Shown: positions 25,370-33,455 of the stretch, piece after piece
Numbering within the stretch: position 1 is the first letter of the stretch
Layout: every line of letters begins with the position of its first letter
Origin: Thermoproteota archaeon
GTDB taxonomy: Archaea > Korarchaeota > JAOZGF01 > JAOZFZ01
Length of the DNA stretch: 64,000 nucleotides
Reading direction: 5' to 3'
NCBI GenBank assembly: GCA_027492035.1
Contig: JAOZFT010000004.1
Span: forward strand, 248,001 to 312,000
Translations under genes and position numbers: made by a program
The notes under the pieces: model-generated
Databases searched by the model: none
What the model saw: the letters and a program-made list of their open reading frames with translations, nothing else
What the model was told of the DNA's origin: nothing

Positions 25370-26624
25370 AGGAGCTACCTAAAACTTTCAATGCTTCCTT
25401 AGAAACTTTTTCCTTAAACTCCTTTGTAGTGTAGATCCTTATTACGTCGAAATGCCTCTTCAATAAATTAACGAATTCTGAAAACTCAGATATCAACCCT
25501 AAAAATTCAACTTCTCCTTTTACACGCTTAACTACCGGAAAATGAGTCAATCTCTCCTCTTTAACCTGATAAGGAATTGAAGGCAGGGTAGGTGTGTCAA
25601 TTATAACAAACTCTTTATCAACCCCGGCCTCCTCAGCTATCTCCAGTTCAATACTCCTTTTAACTTCCTCATTGGTTATTATCCTCGTGAGCAAGTCCTC
25701 CTCTGGCTGAAGCATCCTTTCAAAGGCAACTTTGAAAAGTCTCCTTTGAACTAACATTTCAAAAAAGTACTTCGCCCTCTTCAAGTTTTCATCCACCGGG
25801 TTAATATTTCGAAGCTGTCTAAGTTTTTCAAAAACAAATACATCATCTAGTCTTAAGTAATTTAAGGGTTCTGTCAATTGATCCAAACCTAAATAGTCAG
25901 AGGCTAGTTTCATTGAGTTGGAAAGCAGAAGTTCAGCGGATCTCACTGTTTTGTGGTAATAAACATTTTTAAACATCTCGAATCGTGCAATTAAAAACGC
26001 TTCTAAAGCTGATAAACCACCATAATCAATAGCTAAGCCTTCATTCAGCACTTCTAAGCTATAAATAAGCCTGTAAATATCTATTTTTCCGTATTCCACC
26101 CCCGTAAAATAAGAATCCCTCACCAGATAATCCATTTTATCCACATCAATAACTCCTTTTATTATTTTTCCAGGTATACCTTCTCCCTTTAAAACCGAGA
26201 CAACTTCCTTCAGCTGAAAACCAAGGTCCTCAATTAACTCCCTTAAAGAAGATTGTTTAATGATCCACAAAGTTAATTCTTCATGTCCTTTGGCCAAAAC
26301 AGATTTCAAAGCTTCCTCAAAAACGTGGCTGAAAGGTCCGTGGCCTATATCGTGAAGCAGGGCACAAACCTTCACTAACTCCATTTCTTCTTTGCTCAAC
26401 ACATTCTTTTCAAGTAATTGTGACGCTGTCCTGTCAGCTAAATGGAAAGTCCCCAGTGAATGATCAAACCTGGTGTGTACAGCCCCAGGATAAACTAGAT
26501 AAGCAGCTGCCAACTGCTTGATATTCCTTAATCTCTGAAAAAAGAGGGTATCTACTATTTCCATTTCATTTTTTGACAGGCGAATGTAGTTATGCACCGG
26601 ATCCTTTATTTCGACATAATCCAC
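25359..26624 (-). CDS. HD-domain phosphohydrolase (SAMHD1/dGTPase-like)
   Basis: The HD metal site is complete: TRFDHSLGTFHLA (His), VCALLHDIGHGPFSHVFE (HD pair) and IDVDKMDYLVRDS (Asp). This signature and the 421-residue length match the SAMHD1-like dNTP triphosphohydrolase branch. Substrate is not certain; dNTPs are most likely. Its 3' end overlaps the end of the ubiD gene on the other strand. The PRC-barrel gene lies 19 nt upstream and may be co-transcribed. Confidence 0.88.
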   Translation of the reverse strand: MDYVEIKDPVHNYIRLSKNEMEIVDTLFFQRLRNIKQLAAAYLVYPGAVHTRFDHSLGTFHLADRTASQLLEKNVLSKEEMELVKVCALLHDIGHGPFSHVFEEALKSVLAKGHEELTLWIIKQSSLRELIEDLGFQLKEVVSVLKGEGIPGKIIKGVIDVDKMDYLVRDSYFTGVEYGKIDIYRLIYSLEVLNEGLAIDYGGLSALEAFLIARFEMFKNVYYHKTVRSAELLLSNSMKLASDYLGLDQLTEPLNYLRLDDVFVFEKLRQLRNINPVDENLKRAKYFFEMLVQRRLFKVAFERMLQPEEDLLTRIITNEEVKRSIELEIAEEAGVDKEFVIIDTPTLPSIPYQVKEERLTHFPVVKRVKGEVEFLGLISEFSEFVNLLKRHFDVIRIYTTKEFKEKVSKEALKVLGSSFSF

Positions 26625-26643
26625 AGAACCACCGAAATAGTTA

Positions 26644-26985
26644 CTAAGCCTTTTTCTTATAGAGGAAGTTCTGGATTTCTCTGCGGATAAGTATTATGTC
26701 TCTTTCGTTCATGCTACGAATGTTTTCGAACGATTCAGAAACTTTCACGATGTTCCCCACTGCATTAATTTTTTCAATTGGAACCTCTAATTCAATGTTT
26801 CTGCCCTGTGAATTAATTCCTTGAATCAAGATGCTTAATTTAGCCTCAGGAAAAGTAAATTTCAAAGACTTAACTACACCCACATACTTAGCATCTTTAT
26901 CAACCACTGCCTTACCTATAAATAAGCCTGGGAATTTTTTCTCAAACAACTCAGTTGACCCTGTCAGAGCAATCACCATCGCCAA
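26644..26985 (-). CDS. PRC-barrel-like protein
   Basis: The 113 residues include FIGKAVVDKDAKYVGVVKSLKF, a typical PRC-barrel beta hairpin, then a second set of strands and a final Arg/Lys-rich helix. PRC barrels occur in RimM and in small archaeal proteins of unknown role, often linked to RNA processing or cell division. No catalytic residues are evident. It precedes the HD gene on the same strand. Confidence 0.6.
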   Translation of the reverse strand: MAMVIALTGSTELFEKKFPGLFIGKAVVDKDAKYVGVVKSLKFTFPEAKLSILIQGINSQGRNIELEVPIEKINAVGNIVKVSESFENIRSMNERDIILIRREIQNFLYKKKA

Positions 26986-27040
26986 AATTCACTTTTTTAG
27001 ATAATTTGAGGTTTTCTTACTCGAAACATTTTTATATTTC

Positions 27041-27391
27041 TTACTGTTTTTCCTCCTTTAAAGTAATGGAATCCATTATTTCAATTAATTTCTTAAACAA
27101 AGATAACTGCAAGTTTAAAATATTCAACGTTTCCCTTATTTCTTCCTTTTCCTCCTCCCCCAATTTACTCAACAAGTCCGAATAACTTGAAATTTTCCCT
27201 AAAAGGTTTTTCTTCAAAGAGAAAAAAACCCCTAAGTCTTTGCTATAACCCTTTCTCTCCTTTTTCAAGAAAATTACTTCTCTTTTACAGTTGGGACACC
27301 AAGTTTTTCCATTCTGTTCAAACAGGGGGGATTTACAAATAGGACATATTTCAGGCAGCATCTTAGCCCCTTTCTTCAATAACTCAGCCAT
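27041..27391 (-). CDS. Sjogren/scleroderma autoantigen 1 (p27/UPF0148) family zinc ribbon protein
   Basis: GAKMLPEICPICKSPLF followed by TWCPNCKRE forms a CPxC...CPxC zinc ribbon directly after a short helix, the pattern of the archaeal UPF0148/autoantigen p27 family. The rest is coiled and acidic. Function is not established. ATG 27391 is chosen; TTG 27421 would add ten residues. It is 55 nt upstream of the PRC-barrel gene. Confidence 0.85.
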   Translation of the reverse strand: MAELLKKGAKMLPEICPICKSPLFEQNGKTWCPNCKREVIFLKKERKGYSKDLGVFFSLKKNLLGKISSYSDLLSKLGEEEKEEIRETLNILNLQLSLFKKLIEIMDSITLKEEKQ

Positions 27392-27626
27392 TTCTTTAAT
27401 GTTCCCACCCAAAAAAATCAACTCTTAAATTTTTATCAAGTTATACAAAGGCAGTGTAGGATAATGTCTCCTTTTCTCAATTAAATGGAAGAAAGAGAAA
27501 ATTTAAAAATTAACGCTAGTTAAGTATGAAGTAGCTCTGCTACGGAAACGTGACTGCTGAAAGTAATGAATAAAAAGAAGTAAATGTTCCTTTTTCTCGG
27601 TGACAAATCAATTCCAGGTGGCTTCT

Positions 27627-27896
27627 ATGAGTAAAGAAGAAAAATATAAAGAAACAATAAATAGGATAGTCTCTATTCTAAGAAGTATAATAGAAGACAC
27701 TTCTGTCCCAAGAAATATAAGAAAAACAGCAAATGAAGCAATAACAACTCTCCTGAACAAAAACCAAACACCGGGTTTGAGAGCCAGTATCGTTACTTCT
27801 ATCCTTGATGAAATAAGTAACGATCCAAACATGCCTATGCATACAAGAACAAAAATATGGGCATGTATGAGCCAATTAGAAACAATAGTTGATTAA
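27627..27896 (+). CDS. UPF0147 family protein
   Basis: All-helical 89-residue protein with the UPF0147 core: VSILRSIIEDTSVPRNIRK and ISNDPNMPMHTRTKIW, two repeats of a D-x-S/N-x-P turn. The family is confined to archaea and has no known function. ATG 27627 follows AGGTGG and gives the usual family length; a GTG at 27600 would add nine residues. tRNA-Leu(CAG) follows after 33 nt. Confidence 0.9.
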   Translation: MSKEEKYKETINRIVSILRSIIEDTSVPRNIRKTANEAITTLLNKNQTPGLRASIVTSILDEISNDPNMPMHTRTKIWACMSQLETIVD

Positions 27897-27929
27897 AGTT
27901 TCTGCCATGAAAAATATTTAGCTTTTCCG

Positions 27930-28014
27930 GCGGGGGTTGCCGAGCCAGGTTAAAGGCGCTAGCTTCAGGAGCTAGTGGATAAGCCCTGCGTGGGTTCAAA
28001 TCCCACCCCCCGCA
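27930..28014 (+). tRNA. tRNA-Leu(CAG)
   Basis: An 85-nt type II tRNA without intron. Acceptor GCGGGGG/CCCCCGC, anticodon stem CTAGC/GCTAG, loop TTCAGGA (anticodon CAG), variable arm TGGATAAGCCC-type and T arm GTGGG-TTCAAAT-CCCAC. Its uninterrupted D arm is a useful reference for the intron-split tRNA-Leu(TAG). Confidence 0.95.
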
Positions 28015-28057
28015 TAACTTAAACCTGTTTAAATTTCTCAATGGAGGAAAAAATCCG

Positions 28058-28573
28058 GTGAAACCTTGGGAATATATAATTCGAAGCATCTCCCGAAACG
28101 AAATAGATAATGTGATAAGGATTAACCGGGAATGCTTGCCCGAAAATTATTCCCGTTTCTTCTTCGAAGAAATCTTTAGGAATTTCCAAAGGTATTTTTT
28201 AGTAGCCGAATTTAACGGCAAAATTGTTGGTTACGCCATGGCTCGTGTGGAAACAATATTTCATTTGTTTAAATTGCAAAAAAAACTTCATTTAATCTCA
28301 ATAGCAGTGCTTCCATCCTTTAGAAGAATGGGGATCGCCTCTTCACTCCTTAAAAAACTGGAGGAAGAAGCAGTTTCGGCGGACATTTTTTCAATTTTTT
28401 TAGAAGTGAGGGTAAGTAATTACGGAGCTCTTTCATTATACAGAAAGATGGGTTTTAAAATGGTTCAGGTTTTGAAGAAATATTACAGGGACGGCGAAGA
28501 CGCTTATTTAATGGAAAAAATATTGTCGAGGGGAATGGGGCCGCCCGGATTTGAACCGGGGTTTCTCGGATGA
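28058..28573 (+). CDS. GNAT-family N-acetyltransferase, RimI-like
   Basis: A GNAT fold with ISIAVLPSFRRMGIASSLLKK (the acetyl-CoA-binding R/Q-x-x-G-x-G/A loop) and VRVSNYGALSLYRKMGF (beta5-alpha4). The best guess is protein N-terminal acetylation, like archaeal Ard1/RimI, but other substrates are possible. The start is GTG 28058 with GGAGG upstream. The final 12 codons overlap the 3' end of the convergent tRNA-Pro gene, and the last residues are translated tRNA sequence. Confidence 0.8.
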   Translation: MKPWEYIIRSISRNEIDNVIRINRECLPENYSRFFFEEIFRNFQRYFLVAEFNGKIVGYAMARVETIFHLFKLQKKLHLISIAVLPSFRRMGIASSLLKKLEEEAVSADIFSIFLEVRVSNYGALSLYRKMGFKMVQVLKKYYRDGEDAYLMEKILSRGMGPPGFEPGFLG

Positions 28574-28626
28574 ACACTCTCGAGAGCCCGAGTCTCGAAG
28601 GCTAGACCTAGCTACCCCACGGCCCC
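28536..28626 (-). tRNA. tRNA-Pro(CGG) with intron in the variable loop
   Basis: Acceptor GGGGCCG/CGGCCCC, anticodon stem CGAGA/TCTCG with an intact 7-nt loop CTCGGGC (anticodon CGG, G37), T arm CCCGG-TTCAAAT-CCGGG. The variable loop is 20 nt. It holds a 16-nt intron (28563-28578) with central helix CTCG/CGAG and bulges AGA and AAA. Cutting after the second bulge base restores a 4-nt variable loop AGAC and a 75-nt tRNA. Confidence 0.9.
28563..28578 (-). other. Variable-loop intron of tRNA-Pro(CGG)
   Basis: 16-nt bulge-helix-bulge insert outside the canonical 37/38 site, located just 3' of the anticodon stem. The CTCG/CGAG helix and AGA/AAA bulges fit archaeal endonuclease recognition. Confidence 0.82.
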
Positions 28627-28757
28627 CCTAATCCTTTACTTTTACTTAAGTAATTTTACGTTCAATTTTTCTAGGCAGTGAAACATTTATCTTTTTAAGT
28701 CCTATTCCTTAAATTTATTTTTGTTGTTTTTACTTTCAAAATTGAAAGGTAGATTTT

Positions 28758-29492
28758 GTGCTGTCAGAATTCATAAAGGATAAGTTAGCGGCTAGAATAG
28801 CTGGAGAGATAGTTCTATCTAAAAACCCGGGAGAAACCATGAAAAAATGGAGATTAATCTTTGGCGTCAGGCAATTGCAGTTAGCCAGTTTTTTAGGTTT
28901 CTCACCAAGCGTAATTTCGGACTATGAAGGGGGAAGGAGAAAATCACCAGGTTCACAAATAATAAGAAGGTTTGTTCTATCTTTAATAAAAATAGATGAA
29001 CTCAAGGGAGGAGAAAAACTTAACGAATTGGCAACTAAGCTTTACCCTGAATTTCTCACTCCTGCACTTGTTGACATGGGTGAATTCACTTTCCCTGTGA
29101 AAATAAAAATGATTCAAGAAGTCTTGGAAGCTAAAGTGCTTTATGGTACAGAGGAATCTCTAAACAGCACAATTTATGGGTATACAATAATTGACAGTAT
29201 AAAAGCCATAAAAACACTCTCCGGGGATGATTTTCTGAAATTCTTTGGACTTACAACCCAAAGAGCCTTAATTTTCACAAAGGTTGGAAGTGGAAGGTCA
29301 CCAATGGTTGCAATAAGAGTTAGAGGCTTTAAACCTGCAACTGTTATACTTCACGGCCCTGAAGAAGTGGATCCTCTAGCTATAGAACTAGCAAAAATAG
29401 AAAACTTGCCTTTGATGGTTTCAAGGTTACCCACTCCTGAAGAAATAGCTAAGAAAATACGTTCCTTAATGGAGAGAGGGGGAGGAATATAA
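28758..29492 (+). CDS. XRE-type HTH regulator linked to HMG-CoA synthase
   Basis: An N-terminal helix-turn-helix of the XRE/lambda-repressor type (WRLIFGVRQLQLASFLGFSP, about 31-50) precedes an archaeal C-terminal domain of about 150 residues that may bind a ligand. Such proteins commonly neighbour HMG-CoA synthase genes in archaea and are thought to regulate the mevalonate pathway. Here it is directly upstream of that cluster and of an inverted repeat (29497-29528), a candidate operator. Start GTG 28758. Confidence 0.8.
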   Translation: MLSEFIKDKLAARIAGEIVLSKNPGETMKKWRLIFGVRQLQLASFLGFSPSVISDYEGGRRKSPGSQIIRRFVLSLIKIDELKGGEKLNELATKLYPEFLTPALVDMGEFTFPVKIKMIQEVLEAKVLYGTEESLNSTIYGYTIIDSIKAIKTLSGDDFLKFFGLTTQRALIFTKVGSGRSPMVAIRVRGFKPATVILHGPEEVDPLAIELAKIENLPLMVSRLPTPEEIAKKIRSLMERGGGI

Positions 29493-29496
29493 ATTA

Positions 29497-29528
29497 GTTT
29501 ATTAACGTAAAATAATTTATTAATAAAC
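29497..29528. promoter_or_regulatory. Candidate operator: 9-bp inverted repeat before the HMG-CoA synthase operon
   Basis: GTTTATTAA and TTAATAAAC form perfect 9-nt inverted arms separated by 14 nt. The repeat abuts the predicted TATA element at 29531, where a bound regulator would block TFB/TBP. The upstream XRE regulator is the obvious candidate. Confidence 0.5.
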
Positions 29529-29530
29529 GA

Positions 29531-29545
29531 AAAATTTATAAATAA
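29531..29545 (+). promoter_or_regulatory. Likely TATA box of the HMG-CoA synthase operon
   Basis: AAAATTTATAAATAA is a strong archaeal BRE/TATA-like sequence. It lies about 165 nt upstream of the TTG start codon, implying a leader of roughly 140 nt that contains a CCCTTTAAAGGG palindrome. Confidence 0.5.
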
Positions 29546-29699
29546 GTATGTAATAAAAGGCTTAATTTACCAAGCAACACCCTTTAAAGGGGTTAAATGG
29601 AAGTCCAGTTTCCAAATTCTTTTTGCAGTGTCAACAGTAATCATCTTTCAAAGTTAAAGGCACCATTTTCTTCTGCAGTTATTTTCATGAGGTGATCCA

Positions 29700-30761
29700 T
29701 TGAAAAACAAAATTGATGTCGACATACTAGGTTGGGGAGGATATGTCCCAATTTACAGGATTTCAGTTGATGAAATAAGTAAAGAATGGGGTGAAAACCC
29801 TTTAAAATGGAGAAAAATGCTTGGGTTATGTGAAAAATCAGTCCCTTCCCTAGACGAGGACTCAACCACACTGGCTGTGGAGGCATGTAAAATTTGCTTA
29901 AAAAGGGCTCAGGTGGATCCCTCTGAAATTACTGCCATTTATGTAGGCACTGAGTCGAAAGCTTACGCTGTAAAACCCACTTCCACAATTATAGCTCAAG
30001 CGCTAGGGTTATCGCCATCTATTTCTTCCGCAGATATGGAATTCGCTTGTAAAGCTGGCACTGAAGCCTTAACCGTCTGTATGAGCCAAGTTATCTCGAG
30101 AGGAGGGGTGGGTTTAGCCATAGGGACCGATACTGCTCAAGGCAGACCTAAAGATCCCCTAGAGTACTCTGCCGGAGCTGGAGCTGCTGCATTTATTTTG
30201 GGCAGTAAACACTCTAAAAGGGAGTCAGCTGCAAAAATCCTTTTTCATTACTCCTATGTTACTGACACACCTGATTTTTGGAGAAAGAATGGCGATAAAT
30301 ATCCCTGCCATGCTGAAAGATTTACCGGCTCCCCTGCATACTTCAAACATACAGTGAATGCAGCTAGAACATTAATGAAAACAGTTGGAACTAACCCTTC
30401 AGATTACCAGCATGTAATTTTTCACCAGCCTAATGGTAAGTTTCCTCTTAAAGCCGCTAAACTTTTAGGGTTCGTTAAGAAACAGCTAAAATATGGTTTA
30501 CTGGTGGATAAGATAGGGAATACTTACTCAGCTAATTCCCTTCTTGGACTTGTTTCAGTTTTAGATAATGCAGCCCCAGGCGATAAAATATTGCTTGTGT
30601 CCTTCGGCTCAGGAGCTGGTAGTGACGCCTTCCACTTAGAGGTTCAAGAAGGAATAAGTGAAAAGAAGAGGTTAGCTTTACCGCTTGAAAAATTCATTAA
30701 CAGAAAAATAAATGTTTCCTATGGGTCTTATGTTAGGAAACGTGCAATGCTTTATGTTTAA
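29700..30761 (+). CDS. Hydroxymethylglutaryl-CoA synthase
   Basis: Archaeal HMG-CoA synthase, 353 residues. The nucleophilic Cys lies in ADMEFACKAGTEAL (about 111-124), with YVGTESKAYAVKP and HQPNGKFP as other landmarks. It condenses acetoacetyl-CoA with acetyl-CoA. In archaea it forms a complex with the thiolase and DUF35 protein encoded next to it, channelling the intermediate. The start is TTG 29700 behind GAGGTGAT. Confidence 0.95.
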   Translation: MKNKIDVDILGWGGYVPIYRISVDEISKEWGENPLKWRKMLGLCEKSVPSLDEDSTTLAVEACKICLKRAQVDPSEITAIYVGTESKAYAVKPTSTIIAQALGLSPSISSADMEFACKAGTEALTVCMSQVISRGGVGLAIGTDTAQGRPKDPLEYSAGAGAAAFILGSKHSKRESAAKILFHYSYVTDTPDFWRKNGDKYPCHAERFTGSPAYFKHTVNAARTLMKTVGTNPSDYQHVIFHQPNGKFPLKAAKLLGFVKKQLKYGLLVDKIGNTYSANSLLGLVSVLDNAAPGDKILLVSFGSGAGSDAFHLEVQEGISEKKRLALPLEKFINRKINVSYGSYVRKRAMLYV

Positions 30762-30785
30762 TTAACTGTTTAAGGTGTTTTTATT

Positions 30786-31943
30786 TTGAGAAGGGTTGTC
30801 ATGGCTGGCTACGGCTTAATCAGGGTTGGTGAGCATTGGAATAAGTCATTAAGGCACTTAGGTGCTGAAGTCTACTTGGATTTAGTTAGCAGGGTTGGTG
30901 AAGTGAAAATAAATAAAGTGTATGTCTCAAGCCTATTTGCCGCGGAGTCATCTCATCAATATCTATTTGCTCCCCTACTAGCGGACCATTTAGGTTTAGA
31001 GCATGTTCCTGCTACAAGAGTAGAAGCTGGAGATGCTTCTGGTGGAATAGCTGTTCATGAAGCGTTTTTAAGTATAAAATCAGGAATGTTTGACAGTGTC
31101 TTGGTTATTGGTGCAGAGAAAATGACAGAGCATGTTGCTTCTATTTCTACAGAGAGTAGAGCAAAACTACTTGATTCAAAATATGAATCCCCCCACGGTT
31201 TAACTTTGGCAGGTACTTATGCATTAATGATGCGTGAATACATGGACAAATACTCTGTACCAAGAGAAGCTTTCGGCATGTTTTCTGTAGAAATGCATAA
31301 AAATGCAGTAAATAACCCGTACGCCCAATTAAGATTTCCAATTACCCTAGAAAAGTATTTTGAATCACCTACAACAGCTGACCCTTTAAAACTCTACGAT
31401 TGCGCCCCTATAAGTGACGGAGCTGCAGCTTTGCTCCTAACTTCCCTAGATTACGGGAAGGAAATCAGCGACTCATTAGTTGAAATAAAGGCTAGTTCAG
31501 CAGCCACAGATAATTTCTCAATTATTGACCGTGACTCTATACTTGAACTTAAAAGTACAAGTAAAGCTTTAGAAGAAGCTCTTTCAGAAGCCAAAGTTAA
31601 GAGAAGAAACATTGACGTCTTAGAAATACATGACTCCTTCACAATTGCCGCTTTCCTTTCTCTTGAAAGTTTAGGTTTCTCACAGAAAGGCAAAACTCAT
31701 GAACTTGTTTTAAATAATTATTTCTCCAAAGATTCAGATTTACCTGTTAACCCAGGTGGTGGATTAAAAGCTAGAGGCCATCCTATGGGAGCAACAGGTG
31801 TTTATCAGCTTGTGGAAAGCTATATGCAACTCACTGGTGAAGCTGGTCACTTCCAAGTACCTGACCCGAAAAATATCCTTGTTCAAAATATGGGGGGCAC
31901 AGGTTCCATTACTGCAGTTCATATTTTAAGTAGAATCGAATGA
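30786..31943 (+). CDS. Acetoacetyl-CoA thiolase (archaeal)
   Basis: A 385-residue thiolase-fold protein of the archaeal acetyl-CoA C-acetyltransferase group: EAGDASGGIAVHEAF near the active-site region, HDSFTIAAFLSLE, and GGGLKARGHPMGATGVYQ with the catalytic His. It supplies acetoacetyl-CoA to HMG-CoA synthase. The start is TTG 30786. Its stop overlaps the DUF35 start (ATGA), indicating coupling. Confidence 0.94.
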   Translation: MRRVVMAGYGLIRVGEHWNKSLRHLGAEVYLDLVSRVGEVKINKVYVSSLFAAESSHQYLFAPLLADHLGLEHVPATRVEAGDASGGIAVHEAFLSIKSGMFDSVLVIGAEKMTEHVASISTESRAKLLDSKYESPHGLTLAGTYALMMREYMDKYSVPREAFGMFSVEMHKNAVNNPYAQLRFPITLEKYFESPTTADPLKLYDCAPISDGAAALLLTSLDYGKEISDSLVEIKASSAATDNFSIIDRDSILELKSTSKALEEALSEAKVKRRNIDVLEIHDSFTIAAFLSLESLGFSQKGKTHELVLNNYFSKDSDLPVNPGGGLKARGHPMGATGVYQLVESYMQLTGEAGHFQVPDPKNILVQNMGGTGSITAVHILSRIE

Positions 31944-32359
31944 GAAAGAGATGGTTACTTGTGGCTAGTGCACCTCAGGTATGGAGGGAATCAAAGCAAA
32001 GGTATAAATTAATAGGTTTCGAATGTGAAAACTGCAAAAGACCCTTCTTTGTTGAAAGGGTAATCTGTCCCAACTGTAAATCAAGGAAAATAAGGGAAAT
32101 AAGGTTGGGTGCTGAAGGAACAGTAGAAAGCTTTACTGTCATATTTAACCCACCTAAAAAATTTGAGTACCACTCCCCTTATATAATTGGGTTAATTAAA
32201 TTGAAGAAAGGGGTTAAAGTAATTGGGCAAATTGTTGATTGTCTCCCTCAAGAGGTTAAAGTAGGGTTGGAAGTGGAAGTCTCCTTCAGAATTGTTTCTA
32301 AAGATGAAGACACGGGTTTAATTATGTATGGCTATAAATTTAGACCTAAAATCTATTAA
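31940..32359 (+). CDS. DUF35 OB-fold/zinc ribbon scaffold protein
   Basis: A zinc ribbon (CENCKRPFF and CPNCKSRKI, residues 30-53) followed by an OB fold with GAEGTVESFTVIFNPP and KVIGQIVDC. DUF35 proteins bridge thiolase and HMG-CoA synthase in archaea and bind the CoA pantetheine. The ATG overlaps the thiolase stop by four bases. Third gene of the mevalonate-entry operon. Confidence 0.93.
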   Translation: MRKRWLLVASAPQVWRESKQRYKLIGFECENCKRPFFVERVICPNCKSRKIREIRLGAEGTVESFTVIFNPPKKFEYHSPYIIGLIKLKKGVKVIGQIVDCLPQEVKVGLEVEVSFRIVSKDEDTGLIMYGYKFRPKIY

Positions 32360-32370
32360 AAACAACTTCT

Positions 32371-32727
32371 CTACTTTCCTGATTTTAATTTAAGGATTGC
32401 ACCAGCTAAATCTCCCTTTTCCTCAATTAACGCTTTTTTAGCTGCTTCATAATCAACTCCAGCTTTTTCTGCAACCAAGGCAATATCCTCTTCGGGTATC
32501 TCTAATTCTTCCTCTATCTCCTCTTCTATTATTTCCCCCTCGATTTGAATAACCTTTCTTGGACCGTAGCTTACAACTGAAACTACAGGATCGTAAACAA
32601 CGAGTTTTTTTTCATTTCCCTCCAGAACAACTTTATTTATATCTTCTAAAGGCTCAATACTAACCCCCATTTTCTTCATTAACCGTGTTATCTCTCTTTG
32701 ACTCGGCATTTTTCTTAAAGGCTTCAA
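32371..32727 (-). CDS. nac: Nascent polypeptide-associated complex protein (aNAC)
   Basis: The NAC domain (residues about 10-70, with ITRLMKKMGVSIEPLEDI and VSYGPRKVIQIEG) is followed by an acidic linker and a C-terminal UBA domain (DIALVAEKAGVDYEAAKKAL). Archaeal NAC is a homodimer that binds ribosomes and nascent chains. A downstream ATG (MPSQREIT) is an alternative start. Convergent with the DUF35 gene. Confidence 0.95.
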   Translation of the reverse strand: MKPLRKMPSQREITRLMKKMGVSIEPLEDINKVVLEGNEKKLVVYDPVVSVVSYGPRKVIQIEGEIIEEEIEEELEIPEEDIALVAEKAGVDYEAAKKALIEEKGDLAGAILKLKSGK

Positions 32728-32920
32728 GTAAATCCCTCCCTAAGTTTTCGGCTCTAAGTAGTTGCGTTAAGTTTTTAAACTGCTTAAATATAAATTAAGT
32801 GTTTAAATTTTAAAAACATATCAAACTATTCCTTTAACAAGGAAGAATTTAACCATTTTAAACTAAACCTAACACCTTTAACGGAAACAATAAAAACCTA
32901 AAGGGGAAAATGGGGGAATT

Positions 32921-33445
32921 ATGTTTTGTGAAATTTGCGGGAAAAAAATAACCTCTACCCTCTACCGAATAACTCTTGAGGGGAGTGTGTTAATAGTTTG
33001 TAAAGAGTGTTCAGTTTTTGGAGAAAATGCAAAACCCTATATACCCAAAAAAACTGTACCTAAACCAAAAGAAAAAAGGGGGACTAAAGAAACCCGGTAT
33101 AAGAAAAATCTCAAGGTAATTAAGGAACCAAAAGATAAAGGTTTCGACGAAGAGTATGAGATAGTTGAGAATTACAGTGAAATAATAAAGGGTATAAGAT
33201 TGAAACTAGGCTTAAAACAGGAAAAATTTGCAGAAATCCTCAATGAAAAAACTTCCTTAATTAAGAAAATAGAAAAAGGAGCTATAGAACCCTCTTTAGA
33301 TCTTGCAAGGAAAATAGAGAGAAGGTTTAATGTAAAAATTATCAAAGAAAAGGTCCAGGAAGAAGTATTAAATTCCAAGTTTTCAGGTAAGGAAGAAGCT
33401 TTAACTTTAGGTGAAATAGCAAGAATCAAAGAGAAGCGTAGTTGA
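32921..33445 (+). CDS. mbf1: Multiprotein bridging factor 1 (aMBF1)
   Basis: An N-terminal zinc ribbon (MFCEICGKKI and CKECSVFG) is joined by a basic linker to an XRE-type HTH, with GIRLKLGLKQEKFAEILNEK around residues 90-109. This is the archaeal MBF1 architecture. In archaea it binds the ribosome; the eukaryotic protein is a coactivator and acts against frameshifting at collided ribosomes. 174 residues is usual. Confidence 0.92.
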   Translation: MFCEICGKKITSTLYRITLEGSVLIVCKECSVFGENAKPYIPKKTVPKPKEKRGTKETRYKKNLKVIKEPKDKGFDEEYEIVENYSEIIKGIRLKLGLKQEKFAEILNEKTSLIKKIEKGAIEPSLDLARKIERRFNVKIIKEKVQEEVLNSKFSGKEEALTLGEIARIKEKRS

Positions 33446-33455
33446 AGGCCCTTTC

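Noticed and set aside
28536-28626. tRNA with a long variable arm (Ser-like) on the minus strand
   Set aside because: The anticodon is CGG with G37 and the 20-nt variable region does not form a type II arm by itself but does form a bulge-helix-bulge; tRNA-Pro with an intron fits all stems.
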